NCBI GenBank assembly: GCA_008000375.1
Contig: SMOI01000147.1
Span: 17,509-81,508 of the forward strand
DNA length: 64,000 nt
Source: Poteriospumella lacustris
Taxonomy: Eukaryota > Sar > Chrysophyceae > Chromulinales > Dinobryaceae
Direction: 5' to 3'
Within the stretch, counting starts at the first letter, position 1. Each line of letters begins with the position of its first letter. Below, in pieces: positions 1-9,735 of the stretch. The position numbers were made by a program, and so were the translations under genes. The notes under the pieces are model-generated. The model was not told the DNA's origin. It did not search any database and worked only from the letters and a program-made list of their open reading frames with translations.

Positions 1-1383
1 GTCGCGTCGCCGGCGATGCGCCTGGCCGTCGTCCCGCCGCCGCCTCCGCCGCCGCTGCGCGTCCCATCCATCCGCCCTCGATCGCAGTTCCTCCGTTACA
101 TCTCTCTCCTCTCCCCGCACCAACGAACGCCCGCCCCCCTGCGGCCGCCACTGCCGCAGTCCGTGTCGCGCGGTGTGTCCCCCCTCCCACCTCGACCCCA
201 CCTATCTCTATCGCTCTCCCTCTATATCTCCCCCTCTATATCTCTCTCCCTCTATCTCCCCCCCCCCTATATCTCTGCCTCTGTCCGCCTCTGTGGCCTT
301 TGATTTGCTCTGTTTACTGTTCCGATCTGCCGCATCTCTCGGCTCTGCTCTGCACGCCACCCCGCGTCGTCTCCGTCGTCGTCGCCATCGTTCATCGTCT
401 GCCATCGCTGTGCACCCCCCACCCCACCCCGCCGCTCCGCCGCCTGCTGCTGTCCTGTTGCCAGCTGCGCCGCCCTCAAAACGATTTGAAAAAGAAAAAA
501 CCCAGTTGAAATGTGTCTCGGTTGCCAGTTGCGCCTCTTGTCCCTGTGTGTCCCCGTGTGTGTCCTGTGTGTGTCGTGAGTGTGTCACCGTGTGCCGTGC
601 AGTGTGCGTGCTGCCCCTCCCACCCTCCCCTGGCGATAGACCGTGTCCCCTGTGTCTCTCGACGTCTGTTCTCTCTCTCCGTCTCTGTTCTGTCTCTGTT
701 CTCTCTCTTCCCCCCCCCCCTCTCTAGCGGTTCTCGCTGTGTTGCGTGTCCCCGTGTCCCTATGTGTCCCGCCAGTTGCAACGTGTCTGGTCGCTGAATG
801 TTCGCGTCGCTGTCACTGTGTCGCTGTCGCCGTCGCTGTGTCGCGGCATCTGTTACGGTCCCTTTCTCTGCCGCCGTTCTCTTCCTGTCGCGCCGCCCGC
901 CGCCGCGCCTCGGCCGCTTACGAGCCGCCGAATCGTTCGCCGTGCGGCGGCGGGCGTCGTTTGCGTTTCGCTTTTGTTTTGTTTTGCGGTGCTCGTCTCC
1001 GCCACCCACAGTCCCCGGCGCGGCGCCTCCCCCGCACCGTCCGCACCTCTCCCCCCTTTGGATTTGCACTCTTTCGCCCCCCGTGTCACCTGTGTCACCT
1101 GTGTGTCTCGTGCCCTCCCCCACCCACAGCTCCTCGCCCGCCACCCTTCGCGCCGCTCTGTCTCCCTCTCTCTCCAGTCTGTTCTGTCGCCTGCTGTCGT
1201 CTCTGTCTGCCTGTCTCCTGTGTGTGTCTCCTGTGTGTGTCTCCTGTGTCTCGAGTGTGGTGAGTGTGGTTCTGCGCTGTTCCTGGTCACCGTCGCCTCT
1301 AGTCTCTCCCTCTTGTTCTGCCTCGTGTAACGTCCGCGCCAATTGACTTCCACTGCACTCCATTGTGCTGTTCTTCTTGATAG
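1..1383. other. pyrimidine-rich region without a supported gene
   Basis: Long C/T-rich plus strand with CTCTCTATAT and CCGTGTGTCC-like tandem motifs. Open frames exist on both strands, but their translations are Pro/Ser/Cys or Arg/Thr-rich, as expected from base composition, and none resembles a protein family. It could be a transcribed leader or the end of a gene outside the window. A pyrimidine tract ending in TAG directly before the ATG at 1384 looks like a 3' splice site. Confidence 0.4.
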
Positions 1384-1457
1384 ATGGCTGCCCAGGTGAT
1401 CCTGCAGGCGGGAAGACGGGTAAGCGAGGCAACCGCCAACCGGTACCACTCCTCGCA

Positions 1458-1488
<31 letters not shown>

Positions 1489-1647
1489 CTCTGGGTTATC
1501 TGTGTGCACCTGGGTTTGGAAGGCGAGGAATTCCTCCGTCGCGAATCCGGACATTTGCAAATCCGGGATTTGCAAAAGAAAGTAGCAAATCCGGGATTTC
1601 TCAAGGAAATCCTTCGCGGGGGGAGCGGCGAACATCCCAAAAGTTGA
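1384..1647 (+). CDS. small open frame, possible first exon
   Basis: An 87-codon frame starts with ATG and encodes MAAQVILQAGRR before a consensus donor GTAAGC at 1420. The first 36 bp (12 codons, phase 0) may therefore be a short coding exon. The rest, including the ten-Asp run from the GAC microsatellite, may be intron. The partner exon was not identified; the open frame at 1761 is one candidate. The product is unrecognised. Confidence 0.2.
1459..1488. repeat. (GAC)10 microsatellite
   Basis: Ten uninterrupted GAC units, read as poly-Asp in the frame starting at 1384. A much longer relative, on the opposite strand, lies at 19200. Confidence 0.9.
1543..1603. repeat. short imperfect direct repeats GCAAATCCGGGATTT
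   Basis: The unit GCAAATCCGGGATTT occurs twice, with a diverged copy (GCGAATCCGGACATTT) just before. The unit is partly self-complementary (AAATCC..GGATTT). No gene is associated, so this is a local sequence duplication of unknown role. Confidence 0.55.
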
Positions 1648-1760
1648 GGCGGCGTGACTGAAGCTTCTTCAGAACTCTCGTTGATCTTCTTCGATCACAA
1701 CCTATTTGTCTGAGCCATCTTCGTTCCCTCTTGTTTAAGTCAATTCAGACAACCAAACCA

Positions 1761-2405
1761 ATGACTTCTCTCTTTGAAACTGAGTTCGATATCCCCGAGT
1801 GGTGGTTTCTTCTTATGTCGGACACCCTCGATATCCCCGACTGGTGGCTTCTTCCCACGGACCTTGAAGATAAGTGCGGAAGTTTCTCCAATGAAGTGAT
1901 TACCAGTTCACTTTTGGACGAACCAATCGTGTTCGCCCAGAGCTTCGTCAAGAGATGCGAGCGTAATCGTTCGTTAGTGCCGCTTTCTCCTGCCTTTCTC
2001 GAGTCCATCAACATCGGAAACCACGCGACCACAAGCGACAGGAAAGCCTTCGGCCTGCTCATGGACTTCAAGCGATTCTGCTCGGACGACCTCGAAAGCA
2101 GCGGACGAGCGATTCGAGATCACCTCAGGGGAACTGACTCCACCGTCCAAGATCTCCTCTCCCGCCCGACCGGCGCCATGGAGGTCGTTAACGAGACGCT
2201 ACCGGAAGCCATCGCGTTCCTTCTCTTCATGCGCGACGTGCGCCGCCAACGAGTATCTAAGACGATGTTTCTGCTGGTCGTGTCGTGTCTGGAGGGCCGC
2301 GGGCTGCTCTGTCGCCACGCCGGCGTCAACCCCACCGGCCGCTATCTCTGCTACCGCCGAGTGCACCGAGCCATCGTCGTTGAGAGACGCTACCCGCGCG
2401 CCTAA
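1761..2405 (+). CDS. hypothetical protein with tandem DIPxWW motif
   Basis: Single-exon frame of 214 aa. The open frame extends upstream to a TTG at 1731, but the first ATG is at 1761. The N-terminus has two near-identical motifs 15-20 residues apart, DIPEWWFLLMSD and DIPDWWLLPTD, an internal duplication. The rest is mixed charged and hydrophobic (FLLFMRDVRRQRVSKTMFLL) without a recognisable domain, signal peptide or clear membrane segment. GC is lower than in the large neighbours and composition is balanced, which favours a real protein. Function is unknown. Confidence 0.5.
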   Translation: MTSLFETEFDIPEWWFLLMSDTLDIPDWWLLPTDLEDKCGSFSNEVITSSLLDEPIVFAQSFVKRCERNRSLVPLSPAFLESINIGNHATTSDRKAFGLLMDFKRFCSDDLESSGRAIRDHLRGTDSTVQDLLSRPTGAMEVVNETLPEAIAFLLFMRDVRRQRVSKTMFLLVVSCLEGRGLLCRHAGVNPTGRYLCYRRVHRAIVVERRYPRA

Positions 2406-2624
2406 GCGACCACTCGTGGCCCACGTGCTGTTGTCACCGCTGCCGTATCCTCGTCCATCTGCTGTAGACTTGCCATAGACCCCATTTAACGTATACTACT
2501 AGCCCCCATCGATCCCATCTCACTACATCGCCTTTATTCTCGCTGAGAGCACACCGCACACTGCGCACTGAACGAACAGACTGGGTGTGGCAGTGGCGAC
2601 GACCTCCACCGCGTGCACCAAGCC

Positions 2625-2805
2625 GTCGCGACAGCTGAGACAGTCCCCGCCGGAGGAAGCAACGGAGCCTCCGCCGTATCGACGGCGACAGGAGCTACGG
2701 CGACTACCCCTGCGACGCCTTCAGGGGACGGAGTGGGCGATAAATCAGCCTCGGCTCGATCCAAAGCGAATTGGGGCAGGGGCAGCACCATCGTGGTGAC
2801 GTCGT
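2625..2805 (-). pseudogene. partial degenerate copy of the gene at 4208-5122
   Basis: About 180 bp closely match, with many substitutions, the segment around 4690-4850. On the minus strand both encode a piece like QFALDRAEgaLSPTPSPE followed by AVAPVAVD.AEAPLPPPAGT. In this copy the frame breaks on both sides and flanking similarity fades, so it is a non-functional fragment. It lies about 2 kb from the intact paralogue in the same orientation, so a local duplication is the simplest origin. Confidence 0.6.
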
Positions 2806-2859
2806 GGTGGACGAGCCGCCCATCGCCCTATCGCCCATCCCCACCGCCTCGCCGACCTT

Positions 2860-3376
2860 CGTCGCGAACATTGACTGCGTCGCTGTGGTACGCACGGTGG
2901 CCGATCGGCTCGACACCACCGCCCTGGCACCTTTGCCACGAGTGACTTTCCCCTTTTGTGCCAGACCAGACGGCAAGACCCCCCCCTTTTTTTCATTCTC
3001 CACTCTATAGGTCCTTCCGAGAGAGAGACGTGAGTTCAACTGAATACGTTTCTAACATAGTTAGACTACACCACGACCATAACCTAAAACCTTAACCCTT
3101 ACACCTATTAGCACCCAACACCTAAACAAAAGAGATGCGGGGGATAAGAACAGAGCAGAACATAGGCTTTCGGATAAATCAGTTGGGAATCAGTTTGACT
3201 TTTTGATTTTCTCGCGAGTTGTATCCCTATTCAACCATGTTTGGTGCTCATTTCCGAAAAATCAAGTCAACTGGCTGTAGGAAAGTGTCTTCTCACAGCC
3301 GCCAACTCTGCATCATCGGGAGAACCATGGCCATCTCACTATTTGTAAGTTTCCAAAAGTTGTAAAGTGTTTACAA
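2860..3376. other. AT-richer intergenic stretch
   Basis: No convincing coding frame. It contains a run of thymines at 2985-2992 and a degenerate CTAAAACCTTAACCC-like tract near 3083-3100 that only loosely resembles telomeric sequence. It probably holds the 3' flank of the minus-strand gene starting at 3892. Confidence 0.4.
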
Positions 3377-3892
3377 TTATATCATGGACCAAAGGGCGTT
3401 TTCTGTAAATAAGTGTTCCCTGTCGAAATCTGCTGCCAAAGTTTGATTTTTGTGGTGGCGGTACGATGAGCGGGTCGCGAGCTGCGCGGCGAGGTCGGCA
3501 ACCTGCTCCTGCAGACACTCCTTCGCGCTCACGACGAACTCCAGCTCCTCGAGGTGCGCCGTGAGCGCTTCGTTGGCGCCGCGCGCGGTCGACAGACTGG
3601 CGGTGAGCGCCTGCTGCGCCTGTTCGGCGTTGGCGAGCGCCAGCGACAGCGCGTGGTTGTCGGCCGCCGCCTTGCCCAGGTCGAAGAACAGCGACCGCAG
3701 CAGCTCGCGGTTGGCCCCCAGCGACAACGGCAGCGACGCCGAGCTCGCGTGGACGTTGTTTTCGTATTTGTTCTGCACCTGCAGCGCGCGGTGGGCGGCG
3801 TCGACCTCGCACTGCAGCGTCTGCACGCGCTGTATACGCCACCACCGTGTGCACCGGCCATCGTCGGTCGCTTCGCCACCATCCGACGCCAT
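3377..3892 (-). CDS. hypothetical coiled-coil protein
   Basis: 171-aa frame from an ATG at 3892 (context CACAATGG). Residues 28-135 have heptad-like spacing rich in Ala, Leu, Glu and Gln (ANAEQAQQALTASL, EALTAHLEELEFVVSAKE) and should form a long coiled coil. The last ~35 residues are less coding-like, so the true 3' end may involve an intron. No family is recognised. Other frames in the interval read as Arg-rich shadows. Its neighbour at 4208-5122 lies upstream on the same strand, and the two could be exons of one larger gene, though no matching splice sites were found. Confidence 0.4.
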   Translation of the reverse strand: MASDGGEATDDGRCTRWWRIQRVQTLQCEVDAAHRALQVQNKYENNVHASSASLPLSLGANRELLRSLFFDLGKAAADNHALSLALANAEQAQQALTASLSTARGANEALTAHLEELEFVVSAKECLQEQVADLAAQLATRSSYRHHKNQTLAADFDREHLFTENALWSMI

Positions 3893-4020
3893 TGTGAGGA
3901 CCCGGTGGCGTCCCGACGAGGGTCCGCAGCACCGTAGCGTACGCTACCACAACAGACGACCACCCGCAGTCGGTGGAGAGGCAGTGGGGGGATTCATATT
4001 TCATTCGTAACGAAAGCTTA

Positions 4021-4080
4021 CAACCGCAACAGCAGCTGCAACTGCAACTGCAACTGCAACTGCAACTGCTGCAGCAGAAA
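4021..4080. repeat. CAACTG hexanucleotide repeat
   Basis: About five CAACTG units flanked by CAG triplets, between the two minus-strand frames. It is not in a supported coding frame. Confidence 0.8.
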
Positions 4081-4207
4081 CTGGCAAAAAGGGACTACTC
4101 TGGAATGTACGGTGGTGGGGGGCGCAGCGGCGGCGAACGAGGAACAGGCGAAGACTACGGACGGACGGAGGGGACGCGCACAGCGCACAGCGACCGGTGG
4201 CGCGCGG

Positions 4208-5122
4208 TCACGTCTGCGAGCCGCGCGCCACGTTGAGCCCTGGCAGACTCATGTTCTCGTCGGAGCTGCGCGAGCGCGACAGACGGTTGTAGTGCTCCTT
4301 CGCCATTTGCTGGCGCTTCAGCTGCTCGGCCGGAGACAGCTTCGGCGCCACGGTCGGACCGGCCAGCCGCTTGAGCGCGCGCTGTTGGCTGGTGGACAGC
4401 GGCGCCGCCGGAGGAGACGCGGCGGGCGCTGGCGAGCCGGGCGCCGCAGCGGGCGAGTCTGGCGTCGACGAGGCGGACAGACTCTGGCGCCTCTTGGCGT
4501 CGGACGCAGGGGTGCGCGGCGCGCTGCCGCTGGAACTGCTGGCACGTCGCGCGGCCGCTGCCGCGGGCGGGGTCACCGCTGGCGACCGACCCGCCGGACG
4601 GGCCGCACTGTCGCGGCGATTGGTGTCGCGGGTGGACTGTGTGGGCGACGGCGACGCGAGATCGGTTGTTGCGGCGGGTGAGGGCGCGACAGCTGCGGCA
4701 GTCCCCGCCGGAGGGGGCAGCGGAGCCTCCGCCGCATCGACGGCGACAGGAGCCGCGGCGACGACCTCTGCGGCGCTTTCGGGGGACGGAGTGGGCGACA
4801 AAGCCCCCTCGGCTCGATCCAAAGCGAACTGGAGCAGGGGCAGCATCGTGGCGACGTACTGCTGCTGCTCGAGTTTCCGCCGACGGTACTCGCGCTCGTC
4901 GGCCGCGTCCTCGTGCAGAATGTTGAAGAACACGTCCTGCAGCACGGCGACGACGTCCGAGTTTATGATCGTTACCTCTTGCTCCGTGACTCCATTGAGA
5001 GAGCAGAACGCGGAAAAGAAGGAGGGAAACGTGCGCCGACCGTCGACGTGGATGACGTCGGCCACGACGTCCACCACTCGCTCCTGCCGCAGACTTTCCA
5101 CGAGCAACCGCGACGCCTGCAT
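4208..5122 (-). CDS. hypothetical protein, probably 5'-incomplete
   Basis: 304-aa frame. The first ~110 residues are ordered and helical-looking (VVADVIHVDGRRTF, NSDVVAVLQDVFFNIL). Residues ~115-235 are Pro/Ala/Ser-rich. The C-terminus is basic (QQRALKRLAG, AEQLKRQQMAKEHYNRLS). The first ATG is at 5122, but ATGCAG there also forms a 3' splice site (CAG before GCGTCG), and an in-frame stop lies five codons upstream, so an upstream exon may be missing. A degenerate copy of the middle segment sits at 2625-2805. No family recognised. Confidence 0.5.
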   Translation of the reverse strand: MQASRLLVESLRQERVVDVVADVIHVDGRRTFPSFFSAFCSLNGVTEQEVTIINSDVVAVLQDVFFNILHEDAADEREYRRRKLEQQQYVATMLPLLQFALDRAEGALSPTPSPESAAEVVAAAPVAVDAAEAPLPPPAGTAAAVAPSPAATTDLASPSPTQSTRDTNRRDSAARPAGRSPAVTPPAAAAARRASSSSGSAPRTPASDAKRRQSLSASSTPDSPAAAPGSPAPAASPPAAPLSTSQQRALKRLAGPTVAPKLSPAEQLKRQQMAKEHYNRLSRSRSSDENMSLPGLNVARGSQT

Positions 5123-6855
5123 GGGTATATAGTGTCAGAACCCTTCTCTATTTGCTTGTGATGTTATAGTGACGCTAGAGTTCGTAGTTATGGCGCAGGA
5201 GGAGCATTGGACGACGACTCGGCGGCAACACAGCGGGTGTGCCCAGAGCTGCCCAGAGCTGCCCAACCCAGACACTGACATGCCAGGCGCTCCCTCTATG
5301 CTCTGCGCTCCCTCCATGCAAAAGAACAACTTTTGCGTCATTATGGTGAGATCTCCTTGTATCCCTGTGTTGGGTATACTCAAAATGGACCTTAGTACAG
5401 TGTATATCTGAGCATCGTTGTATTCGGGTATCCCGCAATTTTAGGTGTCGGGTATCCGGATACCCAAACAGTGCATGATGATGACGGTACATCCCAATGG
5501 ACCCAGACACCCCCACCCCAGACTTTGGAGTCAGTCCAATCTAGCGCCTTCTTGATCGATATATCGCCCATTCTGGGGTATTCTGAAGAGACCTTCTCTC
5601 TCAAGCTTCTTTATGGTCTTTGTAATGTTGTTGTGGGGGAACTTTTGGTATAGTACTTCACAGACACTTGCAAAAAGCCGTCAACTACCGAGGTGTCGAG
5701 GTTAGCGGGCTGTTTGTGCAGGTATTTGACCTTCCTTTGGACGCAATTACCGCGCTAAGTGTGCAAACGCAACAATTACACGTACTTACATGGCTTGCAT
5801 TGATATTTCTGTGATAATTCTGGGAGAGTTCGTCCGTGGAGTAGGTCAAACATCCACCGAAAGCGGTCGATATTCTAAGTCGACGCCACCATTGCAGCAA
5901 CCGAATACCACGAACCTATGAGAGAAAAATTTAGAAAAACATACTGCCATGTAGGCTAGTAATAGATGTATCGATCTCATTGAAAATTACACTTTTCTAC
6001 GACGTTTCCGTCGAGTTCCATCGAAAATAACAGGCGAAAGTGTTGATTCGCGACAGTTTTGGTCCAGGAGAACGGCTAGAACTCTGGTAATACTCGTCAG
6101 CCACCCGAATAGCCACTTTCGTTGGATGTCCCCTGTATAGATGCATAGATTGACAGCATTTGTTCCGGCCGGAGCTCATGCTGAGCCGTCGAAACGGGCC
6201 GCCAACGACGCGAAAACGACACCTCAGCGGGGTCGACCCTCTGGATCCGAGAGGAAAACGACCCCGCGACCGCTCCTCGTGCCGCACAGGGTCAACTGTG
6301 GACAGCGCAGCACATACAGTCATACACAGGCTTCGTCGTCACACCGCCGAGTCGGTTTACCTGTCGGCGAGCGTCGCAGCAGCCGCTTGCAGCGCCTGCC
6401 GACCACGCGACGCTGCCAGCCGCCGCCGCCACCTCGGACGGAGCCATGTCTGGCAGCTGCGACCCAGCACATGCTACCATGGAGCAGCAGCCACTGCGGT
6501 GGCGGCGGCTGTGACCGCTATCCGAGTGTGGGCGGATTCAGTTGGCGGAGCACGGCCGGCGGTGCGCCGACGGTGCGGCGGGCGGCGAGGGCCCAGCGCG
6601 GTGGGACCGCCGCGGCCGCCACTCCGCCATCGCAGCCCCTCGGTCCAAGCACTGGGATATGGCTGCGAGCGGCGGTCCCGCTGAGCGGAGCTGCGCATCT
6701 CCGCGGCGCTGCTGGCGACCTGTTGCTCCCGTGCCACCTCCGCCACTGCTGCCGCTTCGTCGGTCAGCAGCGCTTCGCACGGCCGCGGTGGAGGTTCGCT
6801 AGTTAAACGGGGCCTTACAGCGACAGCGACGGCGACGGCGACGACAGCGAGGGGC
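5123..6855. other. intergenic region, AT-rich then GC-rich, no supported gene
   Basis: 5150-6150 is the most AT-rich part of the left half and carries several GGGTATCC-type motifs around 5425-5470, including a 16-bp perfect palindrome GGGTATCCGGATACCC. 6160-6850 is GC-rich with overlapping frames on both strands whose translations are Arg/Ala/Pro-biased. It holds the 3' flank of the minus-strand gene ending at 6856 and any upstream exon of the gene at 4208-5122. Confidence 0.4.
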
Positions 6856-9735
6856 TCAGGAGTTGTACTTGCAGGGGCTGCCGTCGCCGATGCAGACGCG
6901 CAGGCGCTCGGTGAAGGCGAAGAAGGCGGGCAGGCGCTCGAAGACGAAGGGGTGCAGCTGGTAGTGCGGCGTGCCGAAGACGCGCTGCGCCACCTCCGGC
7001 TGCCCCTCTTTGTAGCGCGCGTCCACCGCCAGCAGCTGCCGCACCGTCGCGTCGGTCTGCGCGACGTGCATCGCGCGCTGCATGAGGCCGGCGAGGCGGC
7101 GGAAGGCGGCCGTCTTCGCGACGAAGACGTTGCGGTAGAAGCAGAGCCGCGTGCGGTCGAACGCGCGGATCTGCGCCTCCGAGTACTGCAGCGCGCGCAG
7201 CAGCGCGTCCCAGGCCGCGAGGAAGGGCGCGCCGTGCCAGTAGCGCACGAAGGTGACGAAGTCGGAGCCGGCGCGCAGGAAGGGCACCACGTCGAAGTCG
7301 AAGTGCCGCGCCAGCTTCAGGTGGCCGTAGATCAGCTCCGTCGACTGCGAGAAGCCGTTGTAGTGCAGCGCGCGCGCCACCGTTTTGTACGTCGCCGTCA
7401 CGACGAAGTCCACGTCACCGGCGGCGGCGGTGGTGGCGGCGGAGGAGGCGTTGGCGTCCGTCGGTAGGTACGGCGAGAACAGCGACGCCGCCGCCGTCGC
7501 ACCGCCGCCGCTGCCGCCACCGCCACCGCCGGTGCCGTGCGCGGCGAGTCGCGCGGGGAGGAAGGAGGCGTTGTAGAGCAGCGACTCGAAGAAGACGCTC
7601 GGCGGCAGCGTCACGACCTCCGCCCACGCGGCCGCCGCGTGGCACGCGACGAAGGCCTCCGCCAGCGCGCGCGACTCGTCGCTGTGCGCGATGATGAAGA
7701 GGCGCGTGCGCGTGCCCGGCGCCGCGACGAGGCGCTGCAGCTCCTCGTCGCCGCCGCAGTCGCCGCCGGCCGCCGCAGTCGTCGTCGTCGTCGTCGACGG
7801 GGGCGGCGGCAGGGCGACGGGGCGGTAGTGGCGCGTGATCTCGCGGCACAGCGCGTCGATGCGCACGTCGGTGTCGAAGCTGCGCCAGTCGACCTCGCGC
7901 AGCAGCGACGGCAGCGCGGCGGGCGCGATGGTCTGCGCGGGGCCGACGAGCAGCGCCTTCTGCGCGGCGGGCGGCTGGCGCGCGACGACGGCCCGCAGCG
8001 CCTCGTCGAGCCACGGCCGCACGCCGCGACACGTGTCGGCGGGCAGCGTCGGCTGCGCGGGGTCGTCGGGGATCTGCGCGAGCTGCGGCGCGTACAGCGA
8101 GTGCGCCACGTCGTCGACGAAGAAGTGGCACTGCAGAAACGCGGCGAACGAGGCGAAGCCGCGCTTCACGCCGCCCGAGACCACCCAGAACTCGTTTTTC
8201 TTGCGCACGAGGCGGCCCTCGTACAGCGTCGCCAGCGGCAGCGGCGGCACCGACCGCGACGACACGTGCGCGTCGTACCAGGCGCCCTGCGTCGCGTCGT
8301 CGTGCGGCGGCCACAGCGTAACGCGCGGCCGCAGGTGCCCGTGGCTCGCGGCGGCGGCGTCGGAGGCGGCGGCGGCGGCGGCGGCGGCGGTGGCGCGCTG
8401 GTGCTCGCGCTGCGAGGCGGCCTCCATCGCCTCGGCGACCTCCAGCGGCCGCAGCAGCAGGCGGTGGCGGTGCGTCAGGTGCTCGACGGCGGCGCGGTAG
8501 GCCGCCTCGTGGGCGAGGCCGAGGCGCTGCAGCAGCTGGTAGAGGATGGGCATGCGCGCCGCGAAGTTGTACGACGCGATGTGCGTCAGCCACAGCGACT
8601 CGTAGCGCGTCCACGCCGACGGGAACTGCTGCTCGCGCACCACCGAGAACGTGTCGTTGTTGATGCGGAAGCGGTGCGGCCGGTGCGGCGCGCCGCCGCC
8701 CGCGGCGCCGAGCTGCCGCCCGTCGCCGTGGTCGCCGTGCAGCGCGCTGCGGTTGTGACGCGCCTGCAGCGTCGCGTACTTGTAGCGGTTGAGGCGGTTG
8801 ACGTTCGCGACGGGCTCGTCGAGGCGCCGGCCGCCAGGTGCAGCGGCGGGGGCCGCAGCAGTGGCGGTGGCGGTGGCGAAGTGTCGCTGCCAGCGCTCGC
8901 GGAAGGCGGCGTCGGCGGAGGCGCCGCGGCCCTGCTCGTGCTCGATCATGTGCCAGAGCGCGTCCTGCTCGTGGAAGTGCTTGAAGTTCTTGGAGGGCAG
9001 GTCGTAGTCCCACCACTCGCGGAAGAGCGCCTCGGCGTGCAGCCGCGGGCGGAAGAGGAACGAGCCGGCGCAGGGCAGGTCGTCGCGCCAGGGGAAGTTC
9101 GAGAAGAACAGCAGCTTGCTGCGCGTCACGTCGCGGTTGCCCAGCAGCACCATGTCGTGGTGCGTCTCCTCGCGGCGCTGCCAGTCGCGCACGGCGTCGT
9201 CGATGGAGCGGTTGAAGGCGAAGGGCGACACGGCCGCGTCGCTGTCGATGTACCACACGTAGTCGTACTTGTGGCCCAGCTTCTTCGTGATGTACCACAG
9301 CGCGGGCAGCTTCGCCCACGAGGCGGCGCGGAACTGCTGCAGGCCGACGTGGAAGCCGGAGGCGACGTCCTTGGCGACGTGCTGGCCGTCCAGCATCATC
9401 GGGTCCTGCGTCGCCCGCGGGTACTTCTTCAGCGCCTCGCTCACGAGGTTGCTCACGTCGTTCTGCAGGTAGTAGAAGTCGTAGTTGTGGTGGGTGGCGT
9501 AGGCGTGGTTGATGACGGCCGTCATCGAGAGGTAGTGCTGGTCGTGGTAGCCCGGCTGCAGGTCGCGGTTGTCGATCGTCACGATCAGACACCTGCTGCC
9601 CGCTTTGCCACCACTGCCGCCGCTTCCACCAACCCCATCGGTTGATGAGGAGGTGCTCGCACCGGTGCCAAGCTTGCACAGGACCAGCTCCAGGAACAGC
9701 AGCGCTGCGAACCACGTGCGCCTCCAGTGCGTCAT
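6856..9735 (-). CDS. two-part secretory-pathway glycosyltransferase-like protein
   Basis: 959-aa single-exon protein. The ATG at 9735 is followed by a hydrophobic segment (WFAALLFLELVLCKLG) that acts as signal peptide or type II anchor. Residues ~48-270 resemble the nucleotide-sugar fold of the GT34 (GMA12/MNN10) type: an aromatic patch (YATHHNYDFYYL) and a DxD motif in YIDSDAAV near residues 164-166, which would bind metal and sugar nucleotide, then conserved CAGSFLFR and HEQDALW. A long middle with Ala runs follows. The C-terminal ~300 residues (SDFVTFVRYWHGAPFLAAW, ELIYGHLKLARHF) form a second ordered, unrecognised region, perhaps another transferase. Several NxS/T sites fit a lumenal location. 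Acceptor and sugar are unknown. Confidence 0.75.
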   Translation of the reverse strand: MTHWRRTWFAALLFLELVLCKLGTGASTSSSTDGVGGSGGSGGKAGSRCLIVTIDNRDLQPGYHDQHYLSMTAVINHAYATHHNYDFYYLQNDVSNLVSEALKKYPRATQDPMMLDGQHVAKDVASGFHVGLQQFRAASWAKLPALWYITKKLGHKYDYVWYIDSDAAVSPFAFNRSIDDAVRDWQRREETHHDMVLLGNRDVTRSKLLFFSNFPWRDDLPCAGSFLFRPRLHAEALFREWWDYDLPSKNFKHFHEQDALWHMIEHEQGRGASADAAFRERWQRHFATATATAAAPAAAPGGRRLDEPVANVNRLNRYKYATLQARHNRSALHGDHGDGRQLGAAGGGAPHRPHRFRINNDTFSVVREQQFPSAWTRYESLWLTHIASYNFAARMPILYQLLQRLGLAHEAAYRAAVEHLTHRHRLLLRPLEVAEAMEAASQREHQRATAAAAAAAASDAAAASHGHLRPRVTLWPPHDDATQGAWYDAHVSSRSVPPLPLATLYEGRLVRKKNEFWVVSGGVKRGFASFAAFLQCHFFVDDVAHSLYAPQLAQIPDDPAQPTLPADTCRGVRPWLDEALRAVVARQPPAAQKALLVGPAQTIAPAALPSLLREVDWRSFDTDVRIDALCREITRHYRPVALPPPPSTTTTTTAAAGGDCGGDEELQRLVAAPGTRTRLFIIAHSDESRALAEAFVACHAAAAWAEVVTLPPSVFFESLLYNASFLPARLAAHGTGGGGGGSGGGATAAASLFSPYLPTDANASSAATTAAAGDVDFVVTATYKTVARALHYNGFSQSTELIYGHLKLARHFDFDVVPFLRAGSDFVTFVRYWHGAPFLAAWDALLRALQYSEAQIRAFDRTRLCFYRNVFVAKTAAFRRLAGLMQRAMHVAQTDATVRQLLAVDARYKEGQPEVAQRVFGTPHYQLHPFVFERLPAFFAFTERLRVCIGDGSPCKYNS

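Noticed and set aside
3060-3115. telomere-like CTAAAACCTTAACCC tract
   Set aside because: No regular unit; only chance similarity, unlike the clear 17-bp units at 59473.
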